Below, one piece after another: positions 8,120 to 16,664 of a DNA stretch of 64,000 nt (position 1 is the stretch's first letter; each line of letters begins with the position of its first letter). The DNA lies in contig CATLPG010000003.1 in NCBI GenBank assembly GCA_950054195.1, positions 53,934 through 117,933 of the forward strand, in the 5' to 3' direction. This stretch comes from an uncultured Saccharospirillaceae bacterium. Lineage in GTDB: Bacteria; Bacteroidota; Bacteroidia; Flavobacteriales_D; CAJJDF01. The notes beneath the pieces are model-generated. The model saw only the letters and a program-made list of their open reading frames with translations, was not told where the DNA came from and searched no databases. A program made the position numbers and the translations under genes.

Positions 8120-8184
8120 TATTCGTAATCAAGTTGATTAAAAACAAAGGTGTTTCATAATAGAACAACAAGTTTATGAATGTG

Positions 8185-8192
8185 TACCTTTG
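8185..8192 (+). promoter_or_regulatory. -7 box of the MATE gene
   Basis: TACCTTTG is an exact TAnnTTTG match ending 5 nt before a GTG codon at 8198. It lies inside the longer ATG-initiated reading frame (from 8180), which argues that translation starts at the GTG, possibly on a leaderless transcript. No clear -33 TTG is present. Confidence 0.4.
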
Positions 8193-8197
8193 TCATC

Positions 8198-9535
8198 GTG
8201 AGTGAAAAAATTCCATTTAAAGAGATCAATCGTTTAGCAATCCCTGCTATTTTTGCTGGTATAGCCGAACCTTTAATTGGAATTGTAGATACGGGAATTG
8301 TTGGTCACTTTGAAACAAACTCAGCTGTTAGTCAGTCGGCAGTGGGTTTAGGGTCATCCTTTTATTCAATTATTCTTTGGAGCTTACTACAAATTAGAAC
8401 GTCTATTTCTGCTATTGTTTCTCAGTATGTGGGAAAAAACAAATTGCAGGTTATCCACACGCTTATTCCACAAACACTACTGTTTGGTGTGCTGTTAGGG
8501 TTGGTCTTTGGAGGCTTGGGCTACTACTATGCGGCTGGTATTTTTAGAAATTTTTATGGTGTAGATGCTTATAAAGTAGAGTTGCTCGATCAAACGGTAG
8601 CTTATTTCAGAATTAGAGCAGTTGGATTACCTATTTCGATGATTGTTTTTATTTGTTTTGGAATTTTTAGAGGGTTTCAAAATACCATGTGGATCATGAA
8701 AGCCAGCTTAGTTGGTGCTCTATTCAATGTGGTTCTCGACTATACCCTAGTATATGGAATAGGCAGTTTTAAACCGGATATGGGGATAGAAGGGATTGCA
8801 TGGGCAAGTGTTATTGCACAAGTTTGTATGATGACTGTCGCTATTTTCTTTTTAAAGAGAAAAACACCGTTTCCAGTATTGCCATCGTTTAAGTTAAATC
8901 CAGTTTTTGGCAAAATGATTGCTATGTCGGGAAATATGATTTTACGCTCATTAGCGCTTAATTTCGTGTTTTATTTAGCTAATAACTACGCAGAGGATTA
9001 CGGGAAGGATTATTTAGCAGCCCACACCATCATACTTCAGTTTTGGGTATTTTCTTTCTTCTTTATTGATGGTTATTCCAATGCAGGAAATGCATTAGCA
9101 GGAAAGTTATATGGAGGCAATGATTTAAAACGAATGAAATTATTGATTAGAGATTTAGTAAAAGTGAATCTTTTAGTTGCGGGTATCTTGGCAGGTATGT
9201 TTTTAATAGGTTATCCTTTTTTAGGGGAGGTATTTAGTAATAAAGCTCTAGTTGCACAGCATTTTAATGAAGGGTTTTGGGTAATTATTGTTGCCCAATT
9301 TATAAATTCAATAACGTTTACTTATGACGGTATTTTTAAAGGACTTGGAGAAACAGCCTATTTGAGAAATACACTGTTTATTGCTTCGTTTGGTATCTTT
9401 TGGCCAGCACTTATCTTTTTCGATTATTTAGAATTTAAGATTTTAGCCATTTGGTTCTCGTTTATTTTATGGAATAGTTTTAGAGGTGCCACATTAATCT
9501 ATAAGTATAGGCGTGTATATAATGTTGAATTATAA
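8198..9535 (+). CDS. MATE family multidrug/Na+ antiporter
   Basis: An integral membrane protein of about 445 residues with the twelve hydrophobic segments expected of MATE exporters, which expel drugs or metabolites in exchange for H+ or Na+. The first helix region LAIPAIFAGIAEPLIGIVDT and the mid-protein SLVGALFNVVLDYTLVYG are family-typical. An upstream ATG at 8180 would add six residues, but a TAnnTTTG box sits between it and the GTG at 8198, so I use the GTG. It is preceded by a repeat-rich intergenic region and followed by a separately promoted ParA-like gene. Confidence 0.85.
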   Translation: MSEKIPFKEINRLAIPAIFAGIAEPLIGIVDTGIVGHFETNSAVSQSAVGLGSSFYSIILWSLLQIRTSISAIVSQYVGKNKLQVIHTLIPQTLLFGVLLGLVFGGLGYYYAAGIFRNFYGVDAYKVELLDQTVAYFRIRAVGLPISMIVFICFGIFRGFQNTMWIMKASLVGALFNVVLDYTLVYGIGSFKPDMGIEGIAWASVIAQVCMMTVAIFFLKRKTPFPVLPSFKLNPVFGKMIAMSGNMILRSLALNFVFYLANNYAEDYGKDYLAAHTIILQFWVFSFFFIDGYSNAGNALAGKLYGGNDLKRMKLLIRDLVKVNLLVAGILAGMFLIGYPFLGEVFSNKALVAQHFNEGFWVIIVAQFINSITFTYDGIFKGLGETAYLRNTLFIASFGIFWPALIFFDYLEFKILAIWFSFILWNSFRGATLIYKYRRVYNVEL

Positions 9536-9536
9536 G

Positions 9537-9544
9537 TATCTTTG
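9537..9544 (+). promoter_or_regulatory. -7 box upstream of the ParA-like gene
   Basis: TATCTTTG matches TAnnTTTG exactly and starts 2 nt after the MATE stop, 34 nt before the ParA ATG. No well-spaced TTG is seen upstream. Confidence 0.35.
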
Positions 9545-9578
9545 TGGCAAGTTTATGTATGGCTAGGTAATTAACTTT

Positions 9579-10214
9579 ATGACGCAAGTAATATCTTTTA
9601 TTAGTAGAAAGGGGGGCACTGGTAAAACAACCAATGCTGTTAACCTTGCTAATTACCTACATAGTAAAGGGAAAAAAATTGTATTAGTAGAAACTGATAC
9701 AAATTATACGATTAATTCTTTACGTCAAATAGAACTCTATAAAACCAAGAAAAATATTTCTGATTATTTTCACATTGTAGCTTCCGAAGATCATGTGGTA
9801 GCCGATGAAATTAAGAAACTCAAAACATTAGGCGATTACGAATATATTTTAGTTGATAGTGCTGGAAAAACGACTGATAAAGGAATTAGGGCTTTGGTTT
9901 TAGTTACAGATTTGGCTTGCGTAACAACAAGCATTGATCAACACGATTTATTGGTAACATATCAAACTATTCAGGATTTAAAGCCAGCTCAAGAGGTAAA
10001 TAAGAAGCTCAATATTTTGTTGATTCCAAACCGAATAGGAGAGAATTTTGGCAGAAGAGCCATTAGAAAATCATTGAAAGAGCTGGATACTCCAATTTTA
10101 AAGTCGTATGTTCCATTTAAATCTGTTTTTCAACGGACAACTACAATTGGACCAACTAGACGATATTACCGTGTAGCAAGAGAAATAATGAAATTTTTAA
10201 ATCAATCAGCATGA
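9579..10214 (+). CDS. ParA/MinD-like P-loop ATPase (orphan, chromosomal)
   Basis: A 211-residue deviant-Walker ATPase. The Walker A is KGGTGKTT (residues 12-19) with the signature lysine of the ParA/MinD group, followed by VETDTNYT in the Walker A' position and ILVDSAG as Walker B. Such ATPases form nucleotide-dependent dimers that position plasmids, chromosomes or protein assemblies. It is small and has no N-terminal HTH, like the ParA type Ib and McdA groups. The stop overlaps the start of the next gene (ATGA), so the two are translationally coupled. No ParB or replication gene is nearby, so it may position a cellular cargo. Confidence 0.85.
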   Translation: MTQVISFISRKGGTGKTTNAVNLANYLHSKGKKIVLVETDTNYTINSLRQIELYKTKKNISDYFHIVASEDHVVADEIKKLKTLGDYEYILVDSAGKTTDKGIRALVLVTDLACVTTSIDQHDLLVTYQTIQDLKPAQEVNKKLNILLIPNRIGENFGRRAIRKSLKELDTPILKSYVPFKSVFQRTTTIGPTRRYYRVAREIMKFLNQSA

Positions 10215-10591
10215 GTCGATACAAAACCTTAACCCAACTAAATGATTTTTTAGAGGCAAATAAGCTGAAGGAGAGAAAAAGCATCCGAACGGAGGAAGAT
10301 TACATCAACCAAAAGCCAAATGATTTGGTTATGAATGGTCATACTTCATTGGAAGAAAATATTAAAGAAAATATCACTCAACTAACAACCGAACATGTAG
10401 CATACATGATTAATGAATTGGCTAAAATTAAAGGTGAAAGCTACGCAGAAATGTGTTTGGAGTTATTGGAAAAAGGATCGGAAATAACTCCATTACTTAA
10501 AGGGGGAGGAGTGCTTACCACTTGGCTATCTGCTAATCGTGCAGCTTATAATATTATTAGAAATTCGATAAGAAAGAAGTCCGAAGATTAA
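10211..10591 (+). CDS. Unknown 126-aa partner of the ParA-like ATPase
   Basis: I do not recognise a family. The protein is charged and mostly helical in character, with a polar N-terminal half containing KLKERKSIRTEEDY and a C-terminal half (THEVAYMINEL-like helix, then LLEKGSEITPLLKGGGVL) ending in a basic tail. It overlaps the ATPase gene by 4 bp. By position it is the likely adaptor that stimulates the ATPase or links it to cargo, as ParB, ParG or McdB do. That role is inferred from gene order only. Confidence 0.75.
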   Translation: MSRYKTLTQLNDFLEANKLKERKSIRTEEDYINQKPNDLVMNGHTSLEENIKENITQLTTEHVAYMINELAKIKGESYAEMCLELLEKGSEITPLLKGGGVLTTWLSANRAAYNIIRNSIRKKSED

Positions 10592-10592
10592 A

Positions 10593-10901
10593 TTAAACAC
10601 AAAGTATTTGACTGTTAATTCTCCAAGCTTTTAAAAGCTTTTTACACGAATCATGATGCTTTTCTTGTATTACAAGCAATAATTTTTTTCCAGCTTTATC
10701 TGCTACTCTATCGGCTTTAATCCATTCAAGTACTTTGCCAGATAAGTCTTTTCGATCCATATTATCCTCAATAATTACGTAATAATTATTTGCAGGTGCA
10801 GCTGCGCTTAATTCAAGTAATTTGCTTTTTTCGTTCTTCTTAAAATAGTGTTTAGGAAATCTTGCTCCTAGTTTTTTGTAAAATTTCGATTTATGGTCCA
10901 T
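10593..10901 (-). CDS. Small basic protein of unknown function
   Basis: A 102-residue, Lys-rich soluble protein with no family I recognise. A hydrophobic strand (NNYYVIIEDN) and a later one (KLLLVIQEKH) separated by a helix suggest a small alpha/beta fold. It converges on the ParA pair, ending 2 bp from its stop, and has its own ATG at 10901. No signal peptide or membrane segment is visible. Confidence 0.6.
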   Translation of the reverse strand: MDHKSKFYKKLGARFPKHYFKKNEKSKLLELSAAAPANNYYVIIEDNMDRKDLSGKVLEWIKADRVADKAGKKLLLVIQEKHHDSCKKLLKAWRINSQILCV

Positions 10902-10985
10902 GTAAATAATATAAGCATAATAATATTGATATGCAAGAAATTAGCGTTTTTATTCCTGCTTTTTTCTTTGTATATTTAAAGTGTT

Positions 10986-11174
10986 ATGATTAGAGTTAGA
11001 AGAAAAACGGTTTATGAAAATAGGTATCATCCAAAGATGGGGAGCCTAAGTGTTCAAGTTACAAGGATTAAGAAAGCCTTTTTAGGTATTTCCTACAAAA
11101 CACTCCATAAGTATCGGGAAACCTACTCTGGAGAGGTTAAGGATTGTAGGGAGTGTATTGTTTCTAAAGTATAA
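10986..11174 (+). CDS. Small basic protein (62 aa), unknown
   Basis: Starts MIRVRRKTVYENRYHP and ends ECIVSKV. It is strongly basic, with two cysteines near the C-terminus (DCREC). No family is recognised. Support for a real gene comes from context: a TATATTTA box lies just upstream of the ATG, the frame fills most of the gap between divergent and convergent neighbours, and a strong intrinsic terminator starts 4 bp after the stop. Confidence 0.5.
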   Translation: MIRVRRKTVYENRYHPKMGSLSVQVTRIKKAFLGISYKTLHKYRETYSGEVKDCRECIVSKV

Positions 11175-11177
11175 TTT

Positions 11178-11207
11178 AAGGCTGTCTTTTAAAGGCAGCC
11201 TTTTTTT
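11178..11207 (+). terminator. Intrinsic terminator after the 62-aa gene
   Basis: Stem AAGGCTG (11178-11184) pairs with CAGCCTT (11196-11202), followed by a run of T to 11207. It also lies just beyond the stop of the convergent SulP gene, so it may stop both transcripts. Confidence 0.8.
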
Positions 11208-11210
11208 ATG

Positions 11211-12800
11211 CTATAATTTTTGATTTGTATTCATTTTCTTTTGACCAATTACCTCAAGTTTAATATTTCTGTTTTTTGCATTAACCTTAAATTCATTGAT
11301 GGCTTCAAATATATCATGATCAATGTCTGTTGATTTTGATAGGTCTAAAATGACGTGTTCTCCGTTAGGGATTTTATCAAATGTATCAACAATACTAGCC
11401 TTATTTAAAAACGTAGCATGTTGCGATAAAGATAATCGTATAGGTTCACCTTCTTCATGACCAAAATCTTCGACAAAATAAGCAGTTTTGTAATTTTTGT
11501 ATAGTATCCATAGTACAGATAAACCTAAACCAATTCCAACACCTGATAATAAATCTATACGGTAAATACAGATAACTGTTACTAAAAATGGAATAAATTG
11601 AGACCATCCATTTTTATATATCTGTTTAAAAACTTTTGGACTGGCTAGTTTATATCCTATTAATAGTAAAACAGCAGCAAGCGTAGCTCTAGGGATCATA
11701 TTTAATAAGCTAGGGGCTAACACGATAAATAAAACTAAAAAGACTCCATGAACAACAGCCGACCATTTGGTTTTTGCTCCTGCTTGTATATTAGCAGTGC
11801 TACGAACAATAACCTGGGTAATAGGTAAACCTCCAAGTAGTCCAGAAAGTATATTGCCAATACCTTGTGCTTTAAGCTCTCTATTCATAGGTGTTCTTCC
11901 TTTGTTTGGATCAAGCTTATCTGTAGCTTCCACACATAAAAGGGTTTCTAAACTAGCTACTATTGCTATAACTAGGGCAACAGTGTATACAGCAGGATCA
12001 CTTAATGCGTTAAAATTAGGTGTGTAAAAGTTAGCTTTGAATTCATTAAAGCTCTTCGCTACTGGCACATTTACTAAATGATTTCCAGCAATAGCGAAGG
12101 TATCATGACCAGCTAATAGAATAGCAAGAATGATTGATATAATAATTGCTAACAAAGGTCCAGGAACTAAACTTAAAGCTTTATTCTCTTTGATTTTTTT
12201 GGAACCCCAAATGATTAAAATAATAATTGAAACTACGCCAGCAAGAGTAGCTCCCCAATGAATATTATCAAATGTTCCTATCAACTCACTCCAAGTGGTT
12301 TCACCATCTGCTTGATTAAAGCCCAGGTCTCCCTCAGGATCTTTGTCGTAACCAAAAAAATGGGGTATTTCCTTTGCTACAATAGTAACTCCAATACCAG
12401 CTAACATTCCTTTTATTACAGCAGAAGGTACGTAATAAGCGATAAAACCAGCTTTTAAAAAACCTAAGATTAATTGAAAAACACCTGCTATTGATACAGC
12501 TAAAATAAACTTTTCAAATCCGCCATTATCAAAACCACCAAATTGTATAATGGCAGTGGAAACAATAGTAATTAGACCAGCTGCAGGTCCACTTACACCA
12601 AATCGAGATCCACTAAATGAACCAACAACAATACCTCCAATGATACCAGAGATAAGCCCAGGGAAAACAACTCCTGCAAAATCAGAGAGTCCTTCTATTT
12701 CTTTATAGCTCGTTGAGGCAAGAGAGATACCAATACAAAGTGGTAAAGCCACAAAAAATACAACCAAACCAGCTGCAAAGTCAAATTTTAAATTTTTCAT
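11211..12800 (-). CDS. SulP family anion transporter with C-terminal STAS domain
   Basis: A 529-residue membrane transporter. Residues ~1-420 carry the transmembrane core, starting FDFAAGLVVFFVALPLCIGI, with the SulP segment RFGVSGPAAGL near residue 67. The C-terminal ~90 residues form a STAS domain with the DLSKSTDIDHD motif. SulP proteins import sulfate, bicarbonate or other anions, often with Na+ or H+. The EATDKLDPNKGRTPMNRELKAQG-type loop resembles BicA-like bicarbonate transporters, but no carbonic anhydrase gene is adjacent, so the substrate is open. Confidence 0.88.
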   Translation of the reverse strand: MKNLKFDFAAGLVVFFVALPLCIGISLASTSYKEIEGLSDFAGVVFPGLISGIIGGIVVGSFSGSRFGVSGPAAGLITIVSTAIIQFGGFDNGGFEKFILAVSIAGVFQLILGFLKAGFIAYYVPSAVIKGMLAGIGVTIVAKEIPHFFGYDKDPEGDLGFNQADGETTWSELIGTFDNIHWGATLAGVVSIIILIIWGSKKIKENKALSLVPGPLLAIIISIILAILLAGHDTFAIAGNHLVNVPVAKSFNEFKANFYTPNFNALSDPAVYTVALVIAIVASLETLLCVEATDKLDPNKGRTPMNRELKAQGIGNILSGLLGGLPITQVIVRSTANIQAGAKTKWSAVVHGVFLVLFIVLAPSLLNMIPRATLAAVLLLIGYKLASPKVFKQIYKNGWSQFIPFLVTVICIYRIDLLSGVGIGLGLSVLWILYKNYKTAYFVEDFGHEEGEPIRLSLSQHATFLNKASIVDTFDKIPNGEHVILDLSKSTDIDHDIFEAINEFKVNAKNRNIKLEVIGQKKMNTNQKL

Positions 12801-12856
12801 TTATGATGTTTTAAGTTAAAGAGGGTGCACCTTGTTTTTTTGTGCGTGTTGGAATA

Positions 12857-13153
12857 TTAACTTAAAGCTTCAGGAGGGGGTAAAAAGATAGAGCTAAAGC
12901 CTTCTCTTTGAAAACGTTTAGGGTAATGTTTAGAAAACAGATCGTTATCAAATTTATTAGTACGGTCAATTAGACTATTATTTGCGTTATGAAAGAAGTC
13001 CTCTACCTCTTCATTTGAATCATTTTCATCTGTATCGTTTAGCTCAGAAAGCTCAACATTATCAATCGTTGAGAAACTTTCAACAACTTGCTTTGTAATT
13101 ATTCCTATTAATAGAAATACAGAGAAAATAATATGTATTACTTTTATCCTCAT
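12857..13153 (-). CDS. Small secreted or membrane-anchored protein, unknown
   Basis: A 98-residue protein with a single N-terminal hydrophobic segment (VIHIIFSVFLLIGI), then an acidic stretch (NDTDENDSNEE) and a C-terminus with YPKRFQREGF and FLPPPEALS. The longest frame starts at 13195, but a TATATTTG promoter box lies inside that extension, 9 nt before an ATG at 13153, so I use the latter. No family is recognised. It lies upstream of the SulP gene in the same direction. Confidence 0.6.
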   Translation of the reverse strand: MRIKVIHIIFSVFLLIGIITKQVVESFSTIDNVELSELNDTDENDSNEEVEDFFHNANNSLIDRTNKFDNDLFSKHYPKRFQREGFSSIFLPPPEALS

Positions 13154-13162
13154 GGTTAGAAC

Positions 13163-13170
13163 CAAATATA
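13163..13170 (-). promoter_or_regulatory. -7 box of the 98-aa gene
   Basis: TATATTTG on the minus strand is an exact TAnnTTTG match, 9 nt upstream of the ATG at 13153. It fixes the start by excluding the longer frame. No clear -33 TTG. Confidence 0.45.
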
Positions 13171-13208
13171 CGTAAAATGCGTTTAAGTATATCATAAATC
13201 AGTTGTTC

Positions 13209-14123
13209 ATGAAAGCATTAGTTATATCAGGAGGAGGAAGTAAAGGGTCTTTTGCAGGAGGCATTGCTGATTATTTAATAAGAGAAAAAGGCAAGAAATA
13301 CGATTTATTTGTTGGGGCATCTACAGGGAGTTTATTAAGCCCAATGTTGGCTTGTGATAATGTTGAGCTAGCAAAACAAGTTTATACTACTATTACTCCA
13401 CAAGATATTTTTACGCTAAACCCATATAAAATTGTTCGCAAAAAAGGTGTTGACTATGTGCGGATGGCTCACTGGAATATTATTCGATCCTTTTGGAGAG
13501 GTAATAAAACCTTTGGGAGTTCCAAAAAGCTTAGAAAAACCATAGCAAAGAATTTTACTGTTGATGATTATAACAAAGTAAAAGAGTTAAATAGACAGAT
13601 TATAGTATCTGTATCTAATTTATCACATCAAACGACAGAGTTTAAAACAACAAAGAAAGAATCATATGATGATTTTTGTGATTGGATATGGGCATCTGCA
13701 AACTTTTTACCATTTATGAGTTTGGTTAAAAAGAATGGAATGGAATATGGAGACGGTGGTTTCGGGAATAATATTCCGGTACAAGCGGCTATTGATGCAG
13801 GAGCAAAGGAGGTGGATGTTATTATTCTTGATCCAATAGAAACATTAACAAACACTTTGCCATCAGTCAATGCATTTGATTTAACGATGAAGGTCTTTGA
13901 CTTTTTAATGACTCAAAACAATCGAAATAAACTTGAGTTAGCTGATTTAAGACCAAGAAACCGAGAGGTTAAAATTAACCGTTATTTTACTCCTACACTG
14001 CTAACCGAAAACTCTTTGATTTTTAACAAAAAGCAAATGACTTTATGGTGGGAGCAAGGAAAACAATTCGCAGAGCGTGTTTCTCCAAAAGTTGCCATTA
14101 TTAAACCAGATGAGGAAGAATAG
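13209..14123 (+). CDS. Patatin-like phospholipase
   Basis: A 304-residue patatin-family serine hydrolase. It shows the oxyanion-hole motif GGGSKG (residues 8-13), the nucleophile elbow GASTG with Ser38, and the dyad aspartate in YGDGGFGNNIP near residue 180. Patatins release fatty acids from phospholipids. No signal peptide is seen, so it should be cytoplasmic. A TTG two codons upstream (13203) is in frame, but the ATG at 13209 gives the standard MKALVISGGG start. It converges with the Na/Pi cotransporter gene. Confidence 0.88.
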   Translation: MKALVISGGGSKGSFAGGIADYLIREKGKKYDLFVGASTGSLLSPMLACDNVELAKQVYTTITPQDIFTLNPYKIVRKKGVDYVRMAHWNIIRSFWRGNKTFGSSKKLRKTIAKNFTVDDYNKVKELNRQIIVSVSNLSHQTTEFKTTKKESYDDFCDWIWASANFLPFMSLVKKNGMEYGDGGFGNNIPVQAAIDAGAKEVDVIILDPIETLTNTLPSVNAFDLTMKVFDFLMTQNNRNKLELADLRPRNREVKINRYFTPTLLTENSLIFNKKQMTLWWEQGKQFAERVSPKVAIIKPDEEE

Positions 14124-14131
14124 TGGGTTGC

Positions 14132-15847
14132 CTACTCGATAGAGCCCGTTAATCCTTCAGTTACGTTAATGATGTGGTCTCCAACTTTTTCGTAGGAGTG
14201 GAACATGTTACTATAAAAGTTAGCACTTTGTACAGAGTACTCTCCTTTTTCAACATCTAGGAAATGTTGTGTTCGTATTTCATCTCTAAGAGTATTCAGT
14301 TCTTTTTCAACCTCCCAAGCTTTATCGTAAGTTACCTCAGTATGCTCCATAGATAAATTGTCATTCATTACTTTAAATGCTCGATCTACAACATTTGCCA
14401 GCTTAAGCAGGTTATCTCTTTGCTCAGGAGTGAACCAAACTTTTTCCCTTCTTTTTCTTTCAAGTTCGAGAGACATTTGATAGAATATATCACCAATACG
14501 TTCCATGTCACCAATCATGCTCAGCATTCCTCTAATCCTAACAGAGGTTTCGGTGCTCATATTTCCTTTTGCAGCTTTAGCTAGGTAATCAGCAACTTCA
14601 ATTTCGATTTTATCGGTAATCTCTTCGTATTTAGTAATTCGTTCAAAAAGTTTTTTGGCTTTTTTCTTGTCAGGTTCTGTCATCATTTTTCTAACAAAAC
14701 CACTCATTCGAGCAATAATATCACCAAATTTTCTAACCTCCTTGCTTGCTTCAGGAATAGAAAGTTCTACTGTAGACATCATTCCAGAACTAATAAACTC
14801 TAATTGGAACATTTCGTCTTCATCGTTTTTCGCTTTGGTAAAACGAACTACCATTTTTTCGATGAATCCAACAAACCAAATGAGGATAAACGTATTTATA
14901 ACGTTAAATACTGTGTGAAATAATGCTAATGAATACCTTGATTGATCTTGGTAGGTCACTAGGTTTTTTTGTCCAAAAGATGTTTCTTTAATTTCTTGCA
15001 TTAACCACTCGATGAGGTTTAAAAACGGGTAAAAGATAATAAGCATCCAAATAACACCAAAAATATTAAAGAAAAGGTGAGCTCTAGCCGATCGTTTGGC
15101 ATGAACATTACCAATAAGAGCGGCTAAATTTGCCGTTATCGTTGTACCAATATTTTCTCCTAAAACTATTGCTGCTGCCAGCTCTAAACTAATTCCTTCT
15201 CCTTCGTTACCAATAAAAATAAGGGTAAGCGCCATGGCAGCACTTGAAGATTGCACAACAACAGTTAGCACTGTTCCAATTAAGACAAACAATAGTATTG
15301 TGCCATAACCTGGAGAACTTAAGCTAGTTATAAAACCAATAAATGTTTCATTATTCTTTAAATCCAATGCTTGTACTTCGCCTTTTAAAAGTTCTAGCCC
15401 CATAAAAAGCAAAGCGAATCCAATTAAAAACTCTCCAACAGATTTAATATTTAATCTGCTAGTAAAAAGTAGCGGAACTCCTATTGCTAAAATAGGTAAA
15501 GAGTAATCTGCTAGACTAAATTTTGAGAAACCAAATAGTACAAGTATCCAAGCGGTCATGGTGGTACCAATATTAGCACCCATAATTACGCCTATCGCTT
15601 GCCTTAAGGATAAAAGTCCGGCATTAACAAAACTAACAATCATTACGGTTGTAGCCGAAGAGGATTGTATGATTGAGGTTGTTAAAAAACCAGTGATAAC
15701 ACCCGAAAAACGATTGTTAGTAATCGCTTTAAGTATTTTTCTTAATTGATCTCCAGCTGCCTTCTGGATTCCTTCGCTCATTACTTTCATCCCATAGATG
15801 AAAAAACCAAGAGCTCCTATAATTGATAATGCACTAAATATTCCCAT
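14132..15847 (-). CDS. Na/Pi cotransporter family protein with PhoU-like C-terminus
   Basis: A 571-residue membrane protein. The N-terminal ~340 residues carry the duplicated Na/Pi-cotransporter core, with the diagnostic QSSSATT near residue 62 and QSSSAAM near 198. The C-terminal ~220 residues are a helical PhoU-like domain (MLSMIGDMERIGDIFYQM). The family couples phosphate movement to sodium, for import or efflux. It begins the block of phosphate-linked genes that continues to 24.4 kb. Confidence 0.9.
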   Translation of the reverse strand: MGIFSALSIIGALGFFIYGMKVMSEGIQKAAGDQLRKILKAITNNRFSGVITGFLTTSIIQSSSATTVMIVSFVNAGLLSLRQAIGVIMGANIGTTMTAWILVLFGFSKFSLADYSLPILAIGVPLLFTSRLNIKSVGEFLIGFALLFMGLELLKGEVQALDLKNNETFIGFITSLSSPGYGTILLFVLIGTVLTVVVQSSSAAMALTLIFIGNEGEGISLELAAAIVLGENIGTTITANLAALIGNVHAKRSARAHLFFNIFGVIWMLIIFYPFLNLIEWLMQEIKETSFGQKNLVTYQDQSRYSLALFHTVFNVINTFILIWFVGFIEKMVVRFTKAKNDEDEMFQLEFISSGMMSTVELSIPEASKEVRKFGDIIARMSGFVRKMMTEPDKKKAKKLFERITKYEEITDKIEIEVADYLAKAAKGNMSTETSVRIRGMLSMIGDMERIGDIFYQMSLELERKRREKVWFTPEQRDNLLKLANVVDRAFKVMNDNLSMEHTEVTYDKAWEVEKELNTLRDEIRTQHFLDVEKGEYSVQSANFYSNMFHSYEKVGDHIINVTEGLTGSIE

Positions 15848-15906
15848 GCTAAAACAAATCTAATTCTAGAATTTAAACTAACATCACATTCAATGTTAAG
15901 TTTACG

Positions 15907-16626
15907 TTACTTAGATTTTATTTTTGGTAAATCGAAAACATACAGTGCTTCTTCCTTATCGGAAACTACTATCAATTGATTATTTACAATACATAATCCT
16001 TCGGGGTTATGAATAGAGAAAAACCATTCCTTTTTAATGTTTAGCTTATTATCTACAACAAAAATGCGTTCATCCAAATCGCTTAATAGTAAGAGGTTGC
16101 CCCTATGCCAAAGGATATCTGAAAGATCATTTGCCTCTTTAAAATCAACCTCTTTTAAAAACTTAAAATTAGAATCAAAGTATCTTAATCTAGCAGGATC
16201 ATCTTCAATAACTAGAATGAATTGTTTTGCAATGCTATCATAAGTGATGCCTTCATAACCATTTTTTTTGCTCCCAGATTTTTTGAGTTCTACGTAATGC
16301 TTTTTCTTGGCTTTTTCTTTATCTATTTTGTAAGTAGCTAAAATGCTTTCTTCTTCATCAACTATTAGTATTTCATCTCTTAAACAGATGGCACCTTCAA
16401 GGTCTTTCGCTTTAATTTCGTCTCTTCGTAATTCGTTAAAATTTGAATCTAAAAAGATGACTTTCCCTCCATCAGCTACAATTACAAACTCTTTGTAATT
16501 GGGACAATATGTTATAGCGGATAACTCTCCCTTTATACTAATTCGTTTAGTAGGAGTAAGTTTTTTTTCGTTTAATGAGCAAGAAAAAAGTAATGTAGTT
16601 AATAAAATAATCGCTATTCTAATCAT
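15907..16626 (-). CDS. SdiA-regulated-like beta-propeller lipoprotein (paralogue 1)
   Basis: A 239-residue protein with a lipobox (LLTTLLFSCS, Cys ~16). The rest is a series of short beta repeats (ITYCPNYKEFVIVADGG, EGITYDSIAKQFILVIED, NPEGLCIVNNQLIVVSD), matching the SdiA-regulated/YjiK group. These are surface or periplasmic propellers of uncertain function, sometimes phytase-like. A close relative lies at 17912-18625, with the porin gene between them. No catalytic residues can be assigned. Confidence 0.7.
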   Translation of the reverse strand: MIRIAIILLTTLLFSCSLNEKKLTPTKRISIKGELSAITYCPNYKEFVIVADGGKVIFLDSNFNELRRDEIKAKDLEGAICLRDEILIVDEEESILATYKIDKEKAKKKHYVELKKSGSKKNGYEGITYDSIAKQFILVIEDDPARLRYFDSNFKFLKEVDFKEANDLSDILWHRGNLLLLSDLDERIFVVDNKLNIKKEWFFSIHNPEGLCIVNNQLIVVSDKEEALYVFDLPKIKSK

Positions 16627-16664
16627 ATAAGTTGGCTATTCCAACTAAATATAAGGATAGCGAA

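Larger units (their letters stand above)
7744..8184. other. Gene-free intergenic region with repeats and stem-loops
   Basis: About 440 bp between the kinase and MATE genes hold no convincing gene. The region contains a degenerate ~50 bp direct repeat (7840-7894 and 8068-8119), a perfect 10 bp stem with a GGGT loop (7923-7946), a 6 bp stem TTTCTG/CAGAAA (7976-7992), and an inverted pair GAATGTTTG/CAAACATTC (7907-7915 and 8023-8031). This architecture resembles a small non-coding repeat element. Confidence 0.45.

Noticed and set aside
7931..8128. 65-codon open frame on the plus strand in the repeat region
   Set aside because: It starts at GTG, covers the stem-loop and part of repeat copy 2, and has no recognisable protein features.
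12824..12831. GGTGCACC palindrome upstream of the SulP gene
   Set aside because: Eight bp only, without flanking symmetry; not enough to claim an operator.
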